Part shown: one piece after another, positions 35,956-44,354 of the stretch
How the letters are laid out: every line of letters begins with the position of its first letter
How positions within the stretch are numbered: position 1 is the stretch's first letter
Source: Sinisalibacter aestuarii
GTDB lineage: Bacteria > Pseudomonadota > Alphaproteobacteria > Rhodobacterales > Rhodobacteraceae
Assembly: GCF_027923545.1 (NCBI RefSeq)
Contig: NZ_BROH01000005.1
Coordinates: 62,001-126,000 of the forward strand
Direction: 5' to 3'
DNA: 64,000 nt
Program-made: the position numbers and the translations under genes
The notes under the pieces: model-generated
Seen by the model: only the letters and a program-made list of their open reading frames with translations
Told to the model about the DNA's origin: nothing
The model's database searches: none

Positions 35956-37109
35956 CTTTCGAGCGCCTCGAGCATCGGGCCCGGATCGTCAGCGCGAATC
36001 CAGCGGAACCGTTCGATGCCGCCCGCAAACCATTCCAGATGATCGATCCAGGTTTGAAGGAGGCTCTGACCGTCGTAGAGTAGGGCACAGTCGGAATTCG
36101 CATGCTTGGCGATGCGCTCTACGATGTCTGACGTGGGAACGCCAACGGCAGGATAGACGATCAGTTCGGCGTTCCCACGGCCCGCTAGTCGAGGGAGACT
36201 GATCGAGACCCGTTTGAGAGGCCCAGGGTTGCCAGCCGTTCCGCCGCGTTTCTCGACTGCGAGGCGAAGTGTTCCAAGCATGTTGTCGAGCCGCGCCGCC
36301 ACACTCCGTGCCCGGAAGCGTTCCAACGAGTCGCCGATTCGATCGATGGCGTGGTCGCTTAGGCGCCCGTTTGTGCAGAGATCCGCCTCGGTGAGTACAA
36401 CCGTCGTCGTGAGCGTCGTCGCTGGTGCTGGGGCCACCCCAGGGAAGCCGACGCGAAGGATTCCAAGACGCATATTCCCCGCCCGACCGAACTCCTCTTC
36501 CGTCCAGCGGCTAGCGAAGTAGCCCTCGGTGTCGAGCATCAACAGTACGTCGCAGTCACTGAGCTGGTGCCATAGGGCGTCTTGGAATCGGCTTCCAAAA
36601 CGGATCTCATGCGTATCGAGAAAGACGTTGAACTGGCGAGCGCGCAGTGAGTCGTGAAGTTGTAGCGCCGCCTCGCGCGCCTCCGCGCGGCGATAGCTCA
36701 GAAAAATGCGCCTCTTGGTAGGCATCAGGCCCAGGGTCTCCAGGACCGCGGCGGCAAGCACCTCGGCCTGTTTTTCAGACCCGGCGGAATACGGAAGCGC
36801 GTTGAAGGAAGACACTTCGGGTGGCAACTCGGAACTGCAGACGGATAGATCGGAGACGACCGGAATCAGCAAGTCGGTAGGCGAAACGATTGAGCTGGCA
36901 AGCGCCTGCGCAGTGGGGCCACCGAAGAAAAGAATTACTTTCGCATCGCCGGGTACGACCGCCGCTGGCTTCGGCGCAAATTCCAAGGCGACTTCATCGC
37001 CGAGCCTTAAACCAAAAGGGTCTAACGCTTCTGATACGGCGCGGCGCAGTACGTCGTCGAAGCGTGATGTCTCCCCCTCAATTACAAGCGTGTACGCGGG
37101 CGCGGTCAT
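35952..37109 (-). CDS. TIR-domain protein paired with SLOG
   Basis: 385 residues. The N-terminal 130 residues form a domain of unknown type containing VILFFGGPTAQALASSIV. A canonical TIR domain spans about 133-235: RRIFLSYRRAEAREAALQLH, FNVFLDTHEIRFGSRFQDAL, CDVLLMLDTEGYFASRWTEE with Glu 204-206 as candidates for the NADase catalytic residue. The last 120 residues include a second Rossmann-like segment (NAELIVYPAVGVPTSD). It is first gene of a minus-strand operon with the standalone SLOG protein. By analogy with Thoeris it may generate or consume an NAD-derived signal that the SLOG protein senses. Confidence 0.78.
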   Translation of the reverse strand: MTAPAYTLVIEGETSRFDDVLRRAVSEALDPFGLRLGDEVALEFAPKPAAVVPGDAKVILFFGGPTAQALASSIVSPTDLLIPVVSDLSVCSSELPPEVSSFNALPYSAGSEKQAEVLAAAVLETLGLMPTKRRIFLSYRRAEAREAALQLHDSLRARQFNVFLDTHEIRFGSRFQDALWHQLSDCDVLLMLDTEGYFASRWTEEEFGRAGNMRLGILRVGFPGVAPAPATTLTTTVVLTEADLCTNGRLSDHAIDRIGDSLERFRARSVAARLDNMLGTLRLAVEKRGGTAGNPGPLKRVSISLPRLAGRGNAELIVYPAVGVPTSDIVERIAKHANSDCALLYDGQSLLQTWIDHLEWFAGGIERFRWIRADDPGPMLEALER

Positions 37110-37293
37110 TTTCCTACCGATCCTCCTTATGTCAGCATAGGCACCGTGGCATCATGAACCAAGCACTGGTCGCAGCAAAGGTCTCTGGCCGGCCGTGAGG
37201 TCGGAAAAAGGTGGGCCGCGCGCACTATAGGAATCCACCGAGACCCCAATTCCGTAAAGGAATGATATCCCTGCAGTCCGAGCGCAGCAAATG

Positions 37294-37809
37294 TTAAGGC
37301 GTCACGTCCTCGAGGAGAACGCCTCGCTTGTCGGTTGGTCGAAAGACTCCGACTCCGCCTCCTTGGGCCGTATCTACATGCCTATACAAATCGAGGTACT
37401 CGCTGCCGTGGTTGTTACCCGCGCTGTCGCGAGTTGGTACGATCACTATCTTGTCTATGTTCTTCACACCGTCTGCAAAACCAATCTCCCAAGGACACCA
37501 GCGACTATTTGCGGAGTTTGCGGTTGCAAGAAATATGAACCAGTCCAGGCGCTTGATCCTACCTTTGATTTTCTGGGCGGTCTCGCGGTTCGGTTTGGGC
37601 GGCATCGATGTGTCTTCCCAGTCGATATAGACCATCCAGCCCTGTGCTTGCAGGTATCCTTGGAGCCCTTTTGCGAGTTCAGCATCTCTATGGCTGTGAG
37701 AAAGGAAGGCCGTTTGCTTTCCAGCAACAAGTGCCTCGTTCACAATCTGCTCAGACTTCCGAATTTCGGCCCTTCCGGCATATGCGCGGATTGATGACTG
37801 ATTGATCAA
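37294..37809 (-). CDS. TIR-domain protein, third gene of a three-gene operon
   Basis: 171 residues from a TTG at 37809, two bases after the preceding stop, with GGGAGG six bases upstream inside that gene. This start is preferred because the longer frame lies wholly within the previous gene. TIR fold: KQTAFLSHSHRDAELAKGLQ, GWMVYIDWEDTSMPPKPNRE, IKRLDWFIFLATANSANSRW, then CPWEIGFADG with Glu 108 at the usual NADase catalytic position. The end GVLLEDVTP is short. Together with the TIR-like and membrane proteins before it, it probably forms one conflict system. Confidence 0.75.
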   Translation of the reverse strand: MINQSSIRAYAGRAEIRKSEQIVNEALVAGKQTAFLSHSHRDAELAKGLQGYLQAQGWMVYIDWEDTSMPPKPNRETAQKIKGRIKRLDWFIFLATANSANSRWCPWEIGFADGVKNIDKIVIVPTRDSAGNNHGSEYLDLYRHVDTAQGGGVGVFRPTDKRGVLLEDVTP

Positions 37810-37811
37810 AG

Positions 37812-38450
37812 CTACCTCCCAACGTCTGCAGCGGCTTGATGTACCCAAGATGAAAAGTTCGCTGATCCGATTTGCGTCTTGTAGCAATAACAGCCGGCAT
37901 AGCGCGAAAGTCTGATTACATTTGTATCGTGCGGCTTTGCCCAAGTTGCAGGAAGCTCTAATGCCTGAGTGTAATCGCTATACTGGACCCACTTTCTGCC
38001 ATCGTGCTCGGCAAACAAGATCCGGTCGCCTGCGCAATAAAGCCCCATGTAGTCGAGAGGGTTCGGGCCTTCTGCGGATATGTAGCCTTCACGATCACCC
38101 ATCAGATGAACTTTGACCGTTAAAAGGCCATTCCCCTTAACGACAGAGCGGGCGATCTCATACCGAACCCAACGGCGCTGAAAAGTCTGCGCCCCAGCCA
38201 GAACGCAGGTCACCGACGTGTTCTTGATACCCTCGCGGATCAGCGCCTTCAGAGAGTCTGGTCCAGTCCGTTTCGAACTCTCCCAAATGCTTCCATCGAA
38301 GAAACCTTCCGTCTCGCGCGTGTTTTCATGGTTGTAGCGCCACGACTGGCGCACCTGGTTCACTCGCCAGATGTCGTTCTGATAGTGGAACGAGAAAAAG
38401 ACGCGGCGCTTGGCAACCTGCGTGCTGTAAGTGTCAAACAAACTTGCCAT
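37812..38450 (-). CDS. TIR-like (DUF1863/ThsB-type) protein
   Basis: 212 residues. The core reads KRRVFFSFHYQNDIWRVNQV, then GFFDGSIWESSKRTGPDSLK, LIREGIKNTSVTCVLAGAQT, FQRRWVRYEIARSVVKGNGL, a layout found in DUF1863 proteins, with Glu in RYEIARS at the position of the TIR helix Glu. Members serve as infection sensors and signal makers in Thoeris-type systems. It sits between the membrane protein (its stop codon abuts this start) and the TIR protein (2-base gap), all on the minus strand. Confidence 0.78.
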   Translation of the reverse strand: MASLFDTYSTQVAKRRVFFSFHYQNDIWRVNQVRQSWRYNHENTRETEGFFDGSIWESSKRTGPDSLKALIREGIKNTSVTCVLAGAQTFQRRWVRYEIARSVVKGNGLLTVKVHLMGDREGYISAEGPNPLDYMGLYCAGDRILFAEHDGRKWVQYSDYTQALELPATWAKPHDTNVIRLSRYAGCYCYKTQIGSANFSSWVHQAAADVGR

Positions 38451-38885
38451 CTAAACCCCATTGAAAATCAGCAATGCAACAGCGCCGAGAGAGAGGAGAA
38501 TTGCCAGGTAGAACCAACTGACGGACCATGAACAAGCGAGGCGAAGGACAGAGGCAGTGTCCTGCATGAATGGTGTGGCTTCGAGACTGTATGCCTCTAT
38601 TTCCTCTCCCTTTCGTACATGATCGTAGAGCCTTCTATAGGCGCGCTCGTATCGGAGATATTGCGCGTCCATGAGCCAAAAGATGATCATGGGAACGATC
38701 GCTGCGACCGCGTAGTAAAGCGACGGCTTGTCCACTGTTGCCATTACTGCCACCGCCGCACTCCCAAACGTCGCAGAAAGCGCCTTCAGCGTGAACGAAT
38801 TCGATCCCATGCGCGAAATCACCCCCTGCAGCATCGTAAGGTGTGCGATGCGAATGCTTTCACAGTGATCTCCGTTAGAGCTCAT
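38451..38885 (-). CDS. Small multi-helix membrane protein, probable effector
   Basis: 144 residues. The start is soluble (MSSNGDHCESIRIAHLTMLQ, GVISRMGSNSFTLKALSATF), followed by a hydrophobic pair (YYAVAAIVPMIIFWLMDAQY), a basic/acidic helix RYERAYRRLYDHVRKGEEIE and a last membrane segment FYLAILLSLGAVALLIF. This type of protein, with IQGVI-RM--NSF and FWLLDA-YL-E, recurs beside TIR-like genes as I recall and resembles predicted 2TM/SLATT-type effectors that perforate membranes. It is the first gene of the operon and abuts the TIR-like gene. Effector role is inferred. Confidence 0.65.
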   Translation of the reverse strand: MSSNGDHCESIRIAHLTMLQGVISRMGSNSFTLKALSATFGSAAVAVMATVDKPSLYYAVAAIVPMIIFWLMDAQYLRYERAYRRLYDHVRKGEEIEAYSLEATPFMQDTASVLRLACSWSVSWFYLAILLSLGAVALLIFNGV

Positions 38886-38888
38886 CGA

Positions 38889-39080
38889 CTATTTTCCGAG
38901 CTTTCCGGCATGCTTAGTCGGATCAGTAAGCGTGTACTGCTGCCCAGGCTTCAGCGGCGGAGGCAATGGTTCACCCTTCACAACCGTTCTTTCGATGCCG
39001 GTTTTTCCGCCTCGCGGGCCAGTAATTTCGTACTGGCCACTGCGAGGGGCCTTCTCGCCGGGTTTGTAGGTCTTACCCAT
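38889..39080 (-). CDS. YjzC-like small protein
   Basis: 63 residues: MGKTYKPGEKAPRSGQYEIT, then GPRGGKTGIERTVVKGEPLP and KPGQQYTLTDPTKHAGKLGK. The opening and the VVKGEPLPPP segment match the YjzC family. Function unknown. It ends 4 bases before the membrane protein's start, on the same strand, so it may be the leader gene of the TIR operon or an unrelated passenger. Confidence 0.7.
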   Translation of the reverse strand: MGKTYKPGEKAPRSGQYEITGPRGGKTGIERTVVKGEPLPPPLKPGQQYTLTDPTKHAGKLGK

Positions 39081-39103
39081 GTTTTGAATCTTTCTGCGAA
39101 AAT

Positions 39104-39385
39104 CTATTCAGCCGCGTAGCTGAAGCCGAGCTTTGCCAGGAGCTCTGCGGACTGCCGGCCTGACAAGTACGGCCCCTGCGGCGGAAGATCGACCAGGTCG
39201 GCCGGTTTCACCTCTGCGAACTTCGCGCTGGTTGAAATCTCTCCTATACGGCCGCCGTTGACACCGAACCAAGCAGCGATGTCGTGCTGGCGATCGCCCC
39301 TGACGAGCATGCCTTTGACGATCGCAGCGTCTTTTTCGTCAAGACGAATGCCGCTCGGTGGAGCCTTCAATCCTTGGGTCATCAT
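39104..39385 (-). CDS. Small HTH-like protein
   Basis: 93 residues from ATG 39385: MMTQGLKAPPSGIRLDEKDA, then AIVKGMLVRGDRQHDIAAWFGVN, a helix-turn-helix-like segment reminiscent of resolvase-type HTH, then GGRIGEISTSAKFAEVKPAD and the C-terminal YLSGRQSAELLAKLGFSYAAE. It precedes the YjzC-like gene by 23 bases on the same strand and could be a regulator of the TIR operon. Family is not firmly recognised. Confidence 0.55.
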   Translation of the reverse strand: MMTQGLKAPPSGIRLDEKDAAIVKGMLVRGDRQHDIAAWFGVNGGRIGEISTSAKFAEVKPADLVDLPPQGPYLSGRQSAELLAKLGFSYAAE

Positions 39386-39673
39386 ACATCCCCTTGTGTG
39401 CGGACTCGAGGTCAGACTCCGTATATAGTAACGGGACCGAAATGACGCAAGGGAAAGCACGTACGATACGAAATATTCCCACTTCAGGTTCTTCGAACGT
39501 CTGCCGAGTTGGGCACCTTGAGAACCGCGCCTTTGCTATCTTTGTTGCTACACTATGGAGAGAAGGATGTCGGCCCGGGGAGTCCCAGAGCCTAATCGCC
39601 TTTGAGCGAACGGCCAGAGAAGAGAGCAAAATGCTCACCGCCATAGTCGGGAATGTACACCTTCTGACGGATA

Positions 39674-42145
39674 TCAAACTTGGATAACCGCTTTAGCCAC
39701 GATAAGAGCCTCAACCGCAGTTTGAACCTCGGCATAGAGTTCCGCCTCCAGTTCGCCGGCGTCGATCTCGACGATCAACGCATAGCGGACCGAGGGCAAA
39801 CCTTCAGCGAGAAGCTTTTTCGACTTCCACCATCCGGTGACGGGGTGAACAGCCAGCAAGTTGCGCCGCGCCAGATCTGAAGCTTTACACGTCAGCTGAT
39901 CTATGTGCAGGGAGCCGACATGGCGCCGATTGCTACCGTAGTCCCAAAGATCATCCTCGTCGTTTGCAGGACCATCGGGTTGTTCGGCCGCCTTGCTGAT
40001 CCGAGCCAAGAATTGGGCTTCGTTCTCGCCAGCGCGATTGAGTTGGAAACGTAAGTTGTGGGACGCGTAGCGGTACCGAACGCCGCGAGAGGCTTCGGAC
40101 GGGTTCGGAGCGATAAAGCTGCTGAGTGCCACCCGCAAGGTCACATCGGCATTGCCGAGCGCGCGCAAAGCCTCGACGGGCCAAGGAAGTGCGAACAGCT
40201 TCATTTCGTTGTGGACATCACCGCCGGTCTTTTCAGAAATTCCGTAGGGCGTAATCGTGTCTTCCACGATAAGGGTCAGCGCGTTCGACGCGCTGCGGCG
40301 GGCACGGGCCATGTCCGGCACACCATATCCATAGCGCTGAAAAAGGGGCGTGTAGTGACCCTTGTTCGGCTGGGCAGGCAGATGTGCACGCATCTGCTGC
40401 GTCCACCGCGCTGAAGACACATAGAGACCACGGACTGTCTCGGGCCAAAGCGTCGGATAGTCCGACCAGAGTTCCGTTACGTCCTTCGCTGCAAGCGCTG
40501 TCGCCGCGCTGGTGTCGAAGGTGAATGTGAAGGATCGGACCGGATAATTGTGGTGCGTCGAAAGGAGTGATAACCATCCGTGCCGCATTGGCGGAGGCAT
40601 GGCACTTAGCGCCCAGTTTCCACCCTCAAGGACGACGTCAGGCTTGTTCGGCCAATGGGACGACCACGATGCAGTTCTCGAAGCTGGCGACAAGTCGCCG
40701 AATGGTGCAAGCGCTTGGGCCGGCTCTCCATTTGGTAGTACGGTCTTCTCTGTAAAGGCTCCGACAGACACAACATTCCACGCCTGGGCCGGCGACTCGA
40801 TTTCGTTGTCCTCGTGATCGCATCGGTCGAGGTAGTTTCCGGCACCAAAGGTGAAGTTGTCGGTATTCCCTGCCGAGACAAGTATCAGGCGCTGATGTTT
40901 GATGTTACCTGATACACCGGCGGCAAGCTGATCGACTTCCGTTGACCAGGAGGTGGGGGCGCCGTCATGCGGGGTATCCTCACCTGTCGTCGTCGTCATG
41001 GTAAATGTACGGCGTCGGTGGCCAACCAGTTCTACTGTATTGATCGCCTGCCTGGTCATCGCGCCGAGGAGATGATGCGGGTTCATCCCTGCATCAGGAA
41101 GCAGCTTCACGGATTCCAGACGGTTCACGACCGAAACTGGATTCGCCTGGTGCAGTTTCGGCGTCAGATCTCCGAAGAGCGCCAGTCCTCCCATCTCCGT
41201 GCCATGGCCCTTCACATCCTCCAGTCCCCAGGCCGGGTTGGCGGCATGTCGGTCATCCACGCTGAGCGCCGGCTGAATGAGAGGATGCGCGCGACTGACA
41301 CCGGTATCCAAAAGCGTAACGTAGCCAGAATCTGGATTATCAGTGTAGGTCGTACGGCCCGCGAGTTCGTCGACCCACTGCGCCTGTTCGTCCACCGGCA
41401 AACCGTCGAAGAAATCCGCTGTGATGGTCGGAGCGGCAAGGGCGCGCACGCCGCCCAGTCGGCGGACGGCTTGGGCGAGCTGATTGCGATCGGCCTGTAC
41501 GATCACAACGATATCTTCGGGAAACTCCAGCCGATCTGCTCCCGCGATAACGCCATAGTTTGGTGCGGCCGCGACGAAAGCTTCGGTCATTCGAGGCTCG
41601 AGCCAAACCTCCCAGACGGTTGCAACATCCGCTGCTGGAAATTTGCCTGAAGGGCTGCGCCAGAGGGCACGCAATCCCGCTTCTGTGATGGCAGCAACGC
41701 TTTGTACCAGGTCCGCGTTCTTCGGACGACCCGGGACGATTTCACCATCTTTCTCGCGATCAGGCGTGTCTTCAGTCCGAAACTGCTCGACCTTCTTGCG
41801 CAGCTTTTCGATACCCTTGGCTGTCGCAAAAACCGTCGCGCGCTCTTCGGCGCCGCCGGGAACTGGAGCATCTTCGATGCGCAGAAGCATCAAGCCGCTG
41901 GCGTCCAAGCTGTCCTTTTTTAGACGTTCGTCTACTCGGGAGCGGACTTCCAGATAGACGCCGGGAAGTTCGGCTGCTGGAATATCCGGCAGCGCGTCGA
42001 TGGCCTGAAGCAATGCTTGGGCGTGCGCCGCGCGATTGGGGACATCACTTGGTCTTTTGGACCCGCCCCCGCCCTTTGCTTGGAACGGGCGAGGTTGTCC
42101 GAGATTGCGAAGGTGGAAGTGCGGAAGGTCTCGTGCCATTGTCAT
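39674..42145 (-). CDS. Subtilisin-like S8 serine protease (defence-associated pair)
   Basis: 823 residues, cytosolic (no signal). Catalytic Asp in YVTLLDTGVSRAHP near residue 280, His in KGHGTEMGGLALFG near 311, and Ser in TFTFDTSAATALAAKD near 544; the long insertions and C-terminal beta region are typical of large prokaryotic subtilases encoded next to AAA+ ATPases. The start (MTMARDLPHFHLRNLGQPRP) lies 101 bases inside the end of the AAA gene, an unusually long overlap. ATPase-protease pairing suggests an abortive or proteolytic defence mechanism. No propeptide is evident. Confidence 0.85.
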   Translation of the reverse strand: MTMARDLPHFHLRNLGQPRPFQAKGGGGSKRPSDVPNRAAHAQALLQAIDALPDIPAAELPGVYLEVRSRVDERLKKDSLDASGLMLLRIEDAPVPGGAEERATVFATAKGIEKLRKKVEQFRTEDTPDREKDGEIVPGRPKNADLVQSVAAITEAGLRALWRSPSGKFPAADVATVWEVWLEPRMTEAFVAAAPNYGVIAGADRLEFPEDIVVIVQADRNQLAQAVRRLGGVRALAAPTITADFFDGLPVDEQAQWVDELAGRTTYTDNPDSGYVTLLDTGVSRAHPLIQPALSVDDRHAANPAWGLEDVKGHGTEMGGLALFGDLTPKLHQANPVSVVNRLESVKLLPDAGMNPHHLLGAMTRQAINTVELVGHRRRTFTMTTTTGEDTPHDGAPTSWSTEVDQLAAGVSGNIKHQRLILVSAGNTDNFTFGAGNYLDRCDHEDNEIESPAQAWNVVSVGAFTEKTVLPNGEPAQALAPFGDLSPASRTASWSSHWPNKPDVVLEGGNWALSAMPPPMRHGWLSLLSTHHNYPVRSFTFTFDTSAATALAAKDVTELWSDYPTLWPETVRGLYVSSARWTQQMRAHLPAQPNKGHYTPLFQRYGYGVPDMARARRSASNALTLIVEDTITPYGISEKTGGDVHNEMKLFALPWPVEALRALGNADVTLRVALSSFIAPNPSEASRGVRYRYASHNLRFQLNRAGENEAQFLARISKAAEQPDGPANDEDDLWDYGSNRRHVGSLHIDQLTCKASDLARRNLLAVHPVTGWWKSKKLLAEGLPSVRYALIVEIDAGELEAELYAEVQTAVEALIVAKAVIQV

Positions 42146-43127
42146 CGGTCCCTAATTCTTGGAGCGACCGTCGGCGTTCGAGGGCATCAAGCAAATCCTG
42201 TGTCGCAATCTTGTCGGTATCATTTAGCACGGCGCGTCGAGCGGCATCTTCCGCCGCCGCCAAAACATCGGCCGTCGAGAGGCCTGAGGCCGCATCCGTC
42301 ACCCGCTTCCATCCCATCCGAGAAAGCGAGAATCCGATCAGGCGACGTTCGAGCGCCTGCCGAATGGCCGGGCCATCGGGCATGACGTATGGCAAAACGA
42401 GATCGAAGCGGCGCAGCACCGCGCGGTCAAGAATTCCCGGCAGGTTTGTAGTGGCAATGACGATCGAAGGCCCGGTATCTTCATCCAGGAACTGCAGGAA
42501 CGAGTTCAGAACCCGCCGGGCCTCGCCGACGTCGTTCTCACCGCCCCGGGCCGCAGCCAAAGCGTCGATTTCGTCGAAGAGATAGATACCGCGCGTCGTC
42601 TTGACGGCATCGAAGATCATCTTCAGCTTCTGCGCTGTTTCACCCATGAACTTCGTGATCAGCCCGTGGAGCATGACCGAAAAGAGGGGGTACTGCAGCT
42701 CACCGGCAAGCGCTGAAGCACTTAGGGTCTTACCGGTTCCAGGAGGACCGGAGAGGAGAACGCGCCGCCGTGGCTTCAACCCTTTTGCCTCGAGCTTTTC
42801 GCGCATTCGTGTCTCGACAACGAGATGCGCGAGTTCGCTCTCGATCCTGTCTGGCAAGATGACATCGACAAGGCGCTCAGACGGATAGGACGCGGCAAGG
42901 AACTCCGCCAGATCACCGCGTGGTGTTGCGATAGGAGTGATCGCAGGGGCTCGCTTCGCGGGCGGCTTCTGCCCCGCTTCGGCCCATTGCCGCAACTGTT
43001 CAGCCAGCCGGGTATGCCCCTTCTGCTCTTCGGCCGCAGAGAGTTGCATCGCCAGATCGTAAAAACGATCGGCGTCTCCCTCCGCGTGGCTCTTGACGAG
43101 ACCGATGATTTGCTGGGCGGATGCCAC
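42045..43127 (-). CDS. AAA+ ATPase partner of the S8 protease
   Basis: 360 residues. A helical N-terminal region (MASAQQIIGLVKSHAEGDAD) precedes an FtsH/Cdc48-like AAA+ module: GPPGTGKT at 127-134, Walker B IYLFDEIDAL with Asp/Glu near 185-186, ATTNLPGILDRAVLRRFD as sensor 1 and arginine-finger region, and a small helical domain after 250. The last 33 codons overlap the protease gene. The pair is recurrent in bacterial conflict islands as I recall. A promoter with a palindromic operator lies upstream. Confidence 0.87.
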   Translation of the reverse strand: MASAQQIIGLVKSHAEGDADRFYDLAMQLSAAEEQKGHTRLAEQLRQWAEAGQKPPAKRAPAITPIATPRGDLAEFLAASYPSERLVDVILPDRIESELAHLVVETRMREKLEAKGLKPRRRVLLSGPPGTGKTLSASALAGELQYPLFSVMLHGLITKFMGETAQKLKMIFDAVKTTRGIYLFDEIDALAAARGGENDVGEARRVLNSFLQFLDEDTGPSIVIATTNLPGILDRAVLRRFDLVLPYVMPDGPAIRQALERRLIGFSLSRMGWKRVTDAASGLSTADVLAAAEDAARRAVLNDTDKIATQDLLDALERRRSLQELGTDDNGTRPSALPPSQSRTTSPVPSKGRGRVQKTK

Positions 43128-43159
43128 GGCTAAGCTGCTCTTTCTTCGAGGTTTTTTAT

Positions 43160-43186
43160 CGACGTATGTTACGTCGTGATTTTATA
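43160..43186 (-). promoter_or_regulatory. Promoter-like region and operator of the AAA/S8 operon
   Basis: On the minus strand a TATAAAAT element (43179-43186) is followed downstream by the perfect inverted repeat CGACGTA-N3-TACGTCG (43160-43176), 33 bases before the AAA start. Overlap of a likely -10 with a palindrome suggests repression or activation by a dimeric regulator not encoded nearby. Confidence 0.45.
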
Positions 43187-43347
43187 CATAAATCGCCCAG
43201 CGAGCCAGAAAAATCGCCCCCCAGCAAGCGCAGAACTTAAGAAGAAAGCTGTGGCAAAGGCGTGACGTTAGCTACCGTCACTGTACATGGTTTGATTGTG
43301 ATGGCCGCTTTCCGGTGGCGAAAGAGGTCTGGTATATTGGCCGAGAT

Positions 43348-43773
43348 TCAACATTTGGGCCGGGTCATCAACCCGTCGCCGTAGGTCAACATCGCTAATC
43401 CGCGCGCGGGATCTAGTGCAAAGCGTTTGTCGACCACTTGGTTTGCAGCAAAGACCGCGTCCATCAAACGGTCGCCGTCCTCCCACCGGGCGAGGAAAGC
43501 CTCGAGCCAGTGAGGCGGCACCTGGGAGTCGAGCGGCCATGGCGAGGCGATCACGGCACTGCAGCCACGGTCGAGGACCTGCTTGGCGAGGCCCAGGGTG
43601 GTGTTGGCCATCGGATGTTTATCCGCACGGCCGCCGCTACAGATGAAAAGGACCACGACGCCCACGTTTCGAACGGCCGCGGCAAGGTCCGCCGCCGAGA
43701 CCTTGAGGACGCCTTCGTCGGAGACCAACTGGAAGAAGCGTCCATCCGGGTGAATGCCACTAGCGTTGCTGCT
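43348..43773 (-). pseudogene. C-terminal fragment of a CHAT-domain protease
   Basis: The open stretch reads GIHPDGRFFQLVSDEGVLKV, DLAAAVRNVGVVVLFICSGG (catalytic Cys region), KHPMANTTLGLAKQVLDRGC, SAVIASPWPLDSQVPPHWLE, AFLARWEDGDRLMDAVFAAN and ends at TGA 43348. This is the C-terminal half of a CHAT (caspase-like) domain; the catalytic His strand and everything before it are missing and a TGA closes the frame at 43774-43776. There is no proper start. It is a truncated relic of a protease effector of a defence system. Confidence 0.6.
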
Positions 43774-43796
43774 TCAAATCGAGAGACAAGTTTCAT
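43761..43796 (-). pseudogene. First codons of a truncated gene (MKLVSRFEAATL)
   Basis: An ATG at 43796 with GGAGG six bases upstream opens MKLVSRFEAATL. That opening matches, as I remember, the start of a small conserved family seen in integrative elements (M-K-V-RFEAA). The frame then becomes nonsense because it runs into the CHAT fragment in another frame. This marks a deletion junction near 43760. The 43797-44354 stretch beyond it (about 560 bases) holds only mutually antisense open frames with no family resemblance. Confidence 0.35.
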
Positions 43797-44354
43797 GTCA
43801 TCCTCCTTTGGCTTCAAGGAGGCTCCGAACCATTCAGAGCCTTTCGGCTCGCACACACATCATCATCGGCCAGTGAAGGCGCTGATGGTTCGGCACTGAC
43901 GCTCGAACGTCACAGGTGACTGTGAAACGAAACGTCTCGGTTTGTGGTTGCTATCACCCAAAGCACCACAGGATTGATTGCGGGTTGATCGGAAAGCAGC
44001 GGGCATAGGCTTCGCACCGTCCCGAGCGCGCCAAGGGCAGCGCCAGCGTTTCCAGATGCGGATTATCGCCAGAAGATGCGCAAGACACCAAGCAGGGCAT
44101 GACGGATGCGGCTGGCTGAGGAGCAGTCGCCGTTTTTCTGACCGCGTAGCTCTCACTCTGTTGATCGGGCGGGCTTGCTTGGAGGACACCCAACAATCGC
44201 CTTGCGATTTCCTTGGCCGAACACGGCTTCGGTCTTCAATGGCCTGCCCGCCCCACCTGGCTGCGCCAGCCGTGTTGACCATGAATCCCAAGCCTTTGCC
44301 TTCGGCCTGACGGGAGGGTGTTAGCAAGCCACCCCAAACAAAGGAGATAAGATC

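Noticed and set aside
43863-44327. Overlapping plus and minus open frames as genes
   Set aside because: They are mutually antisense, without recognisable domains or convincing ribosome binding sites.
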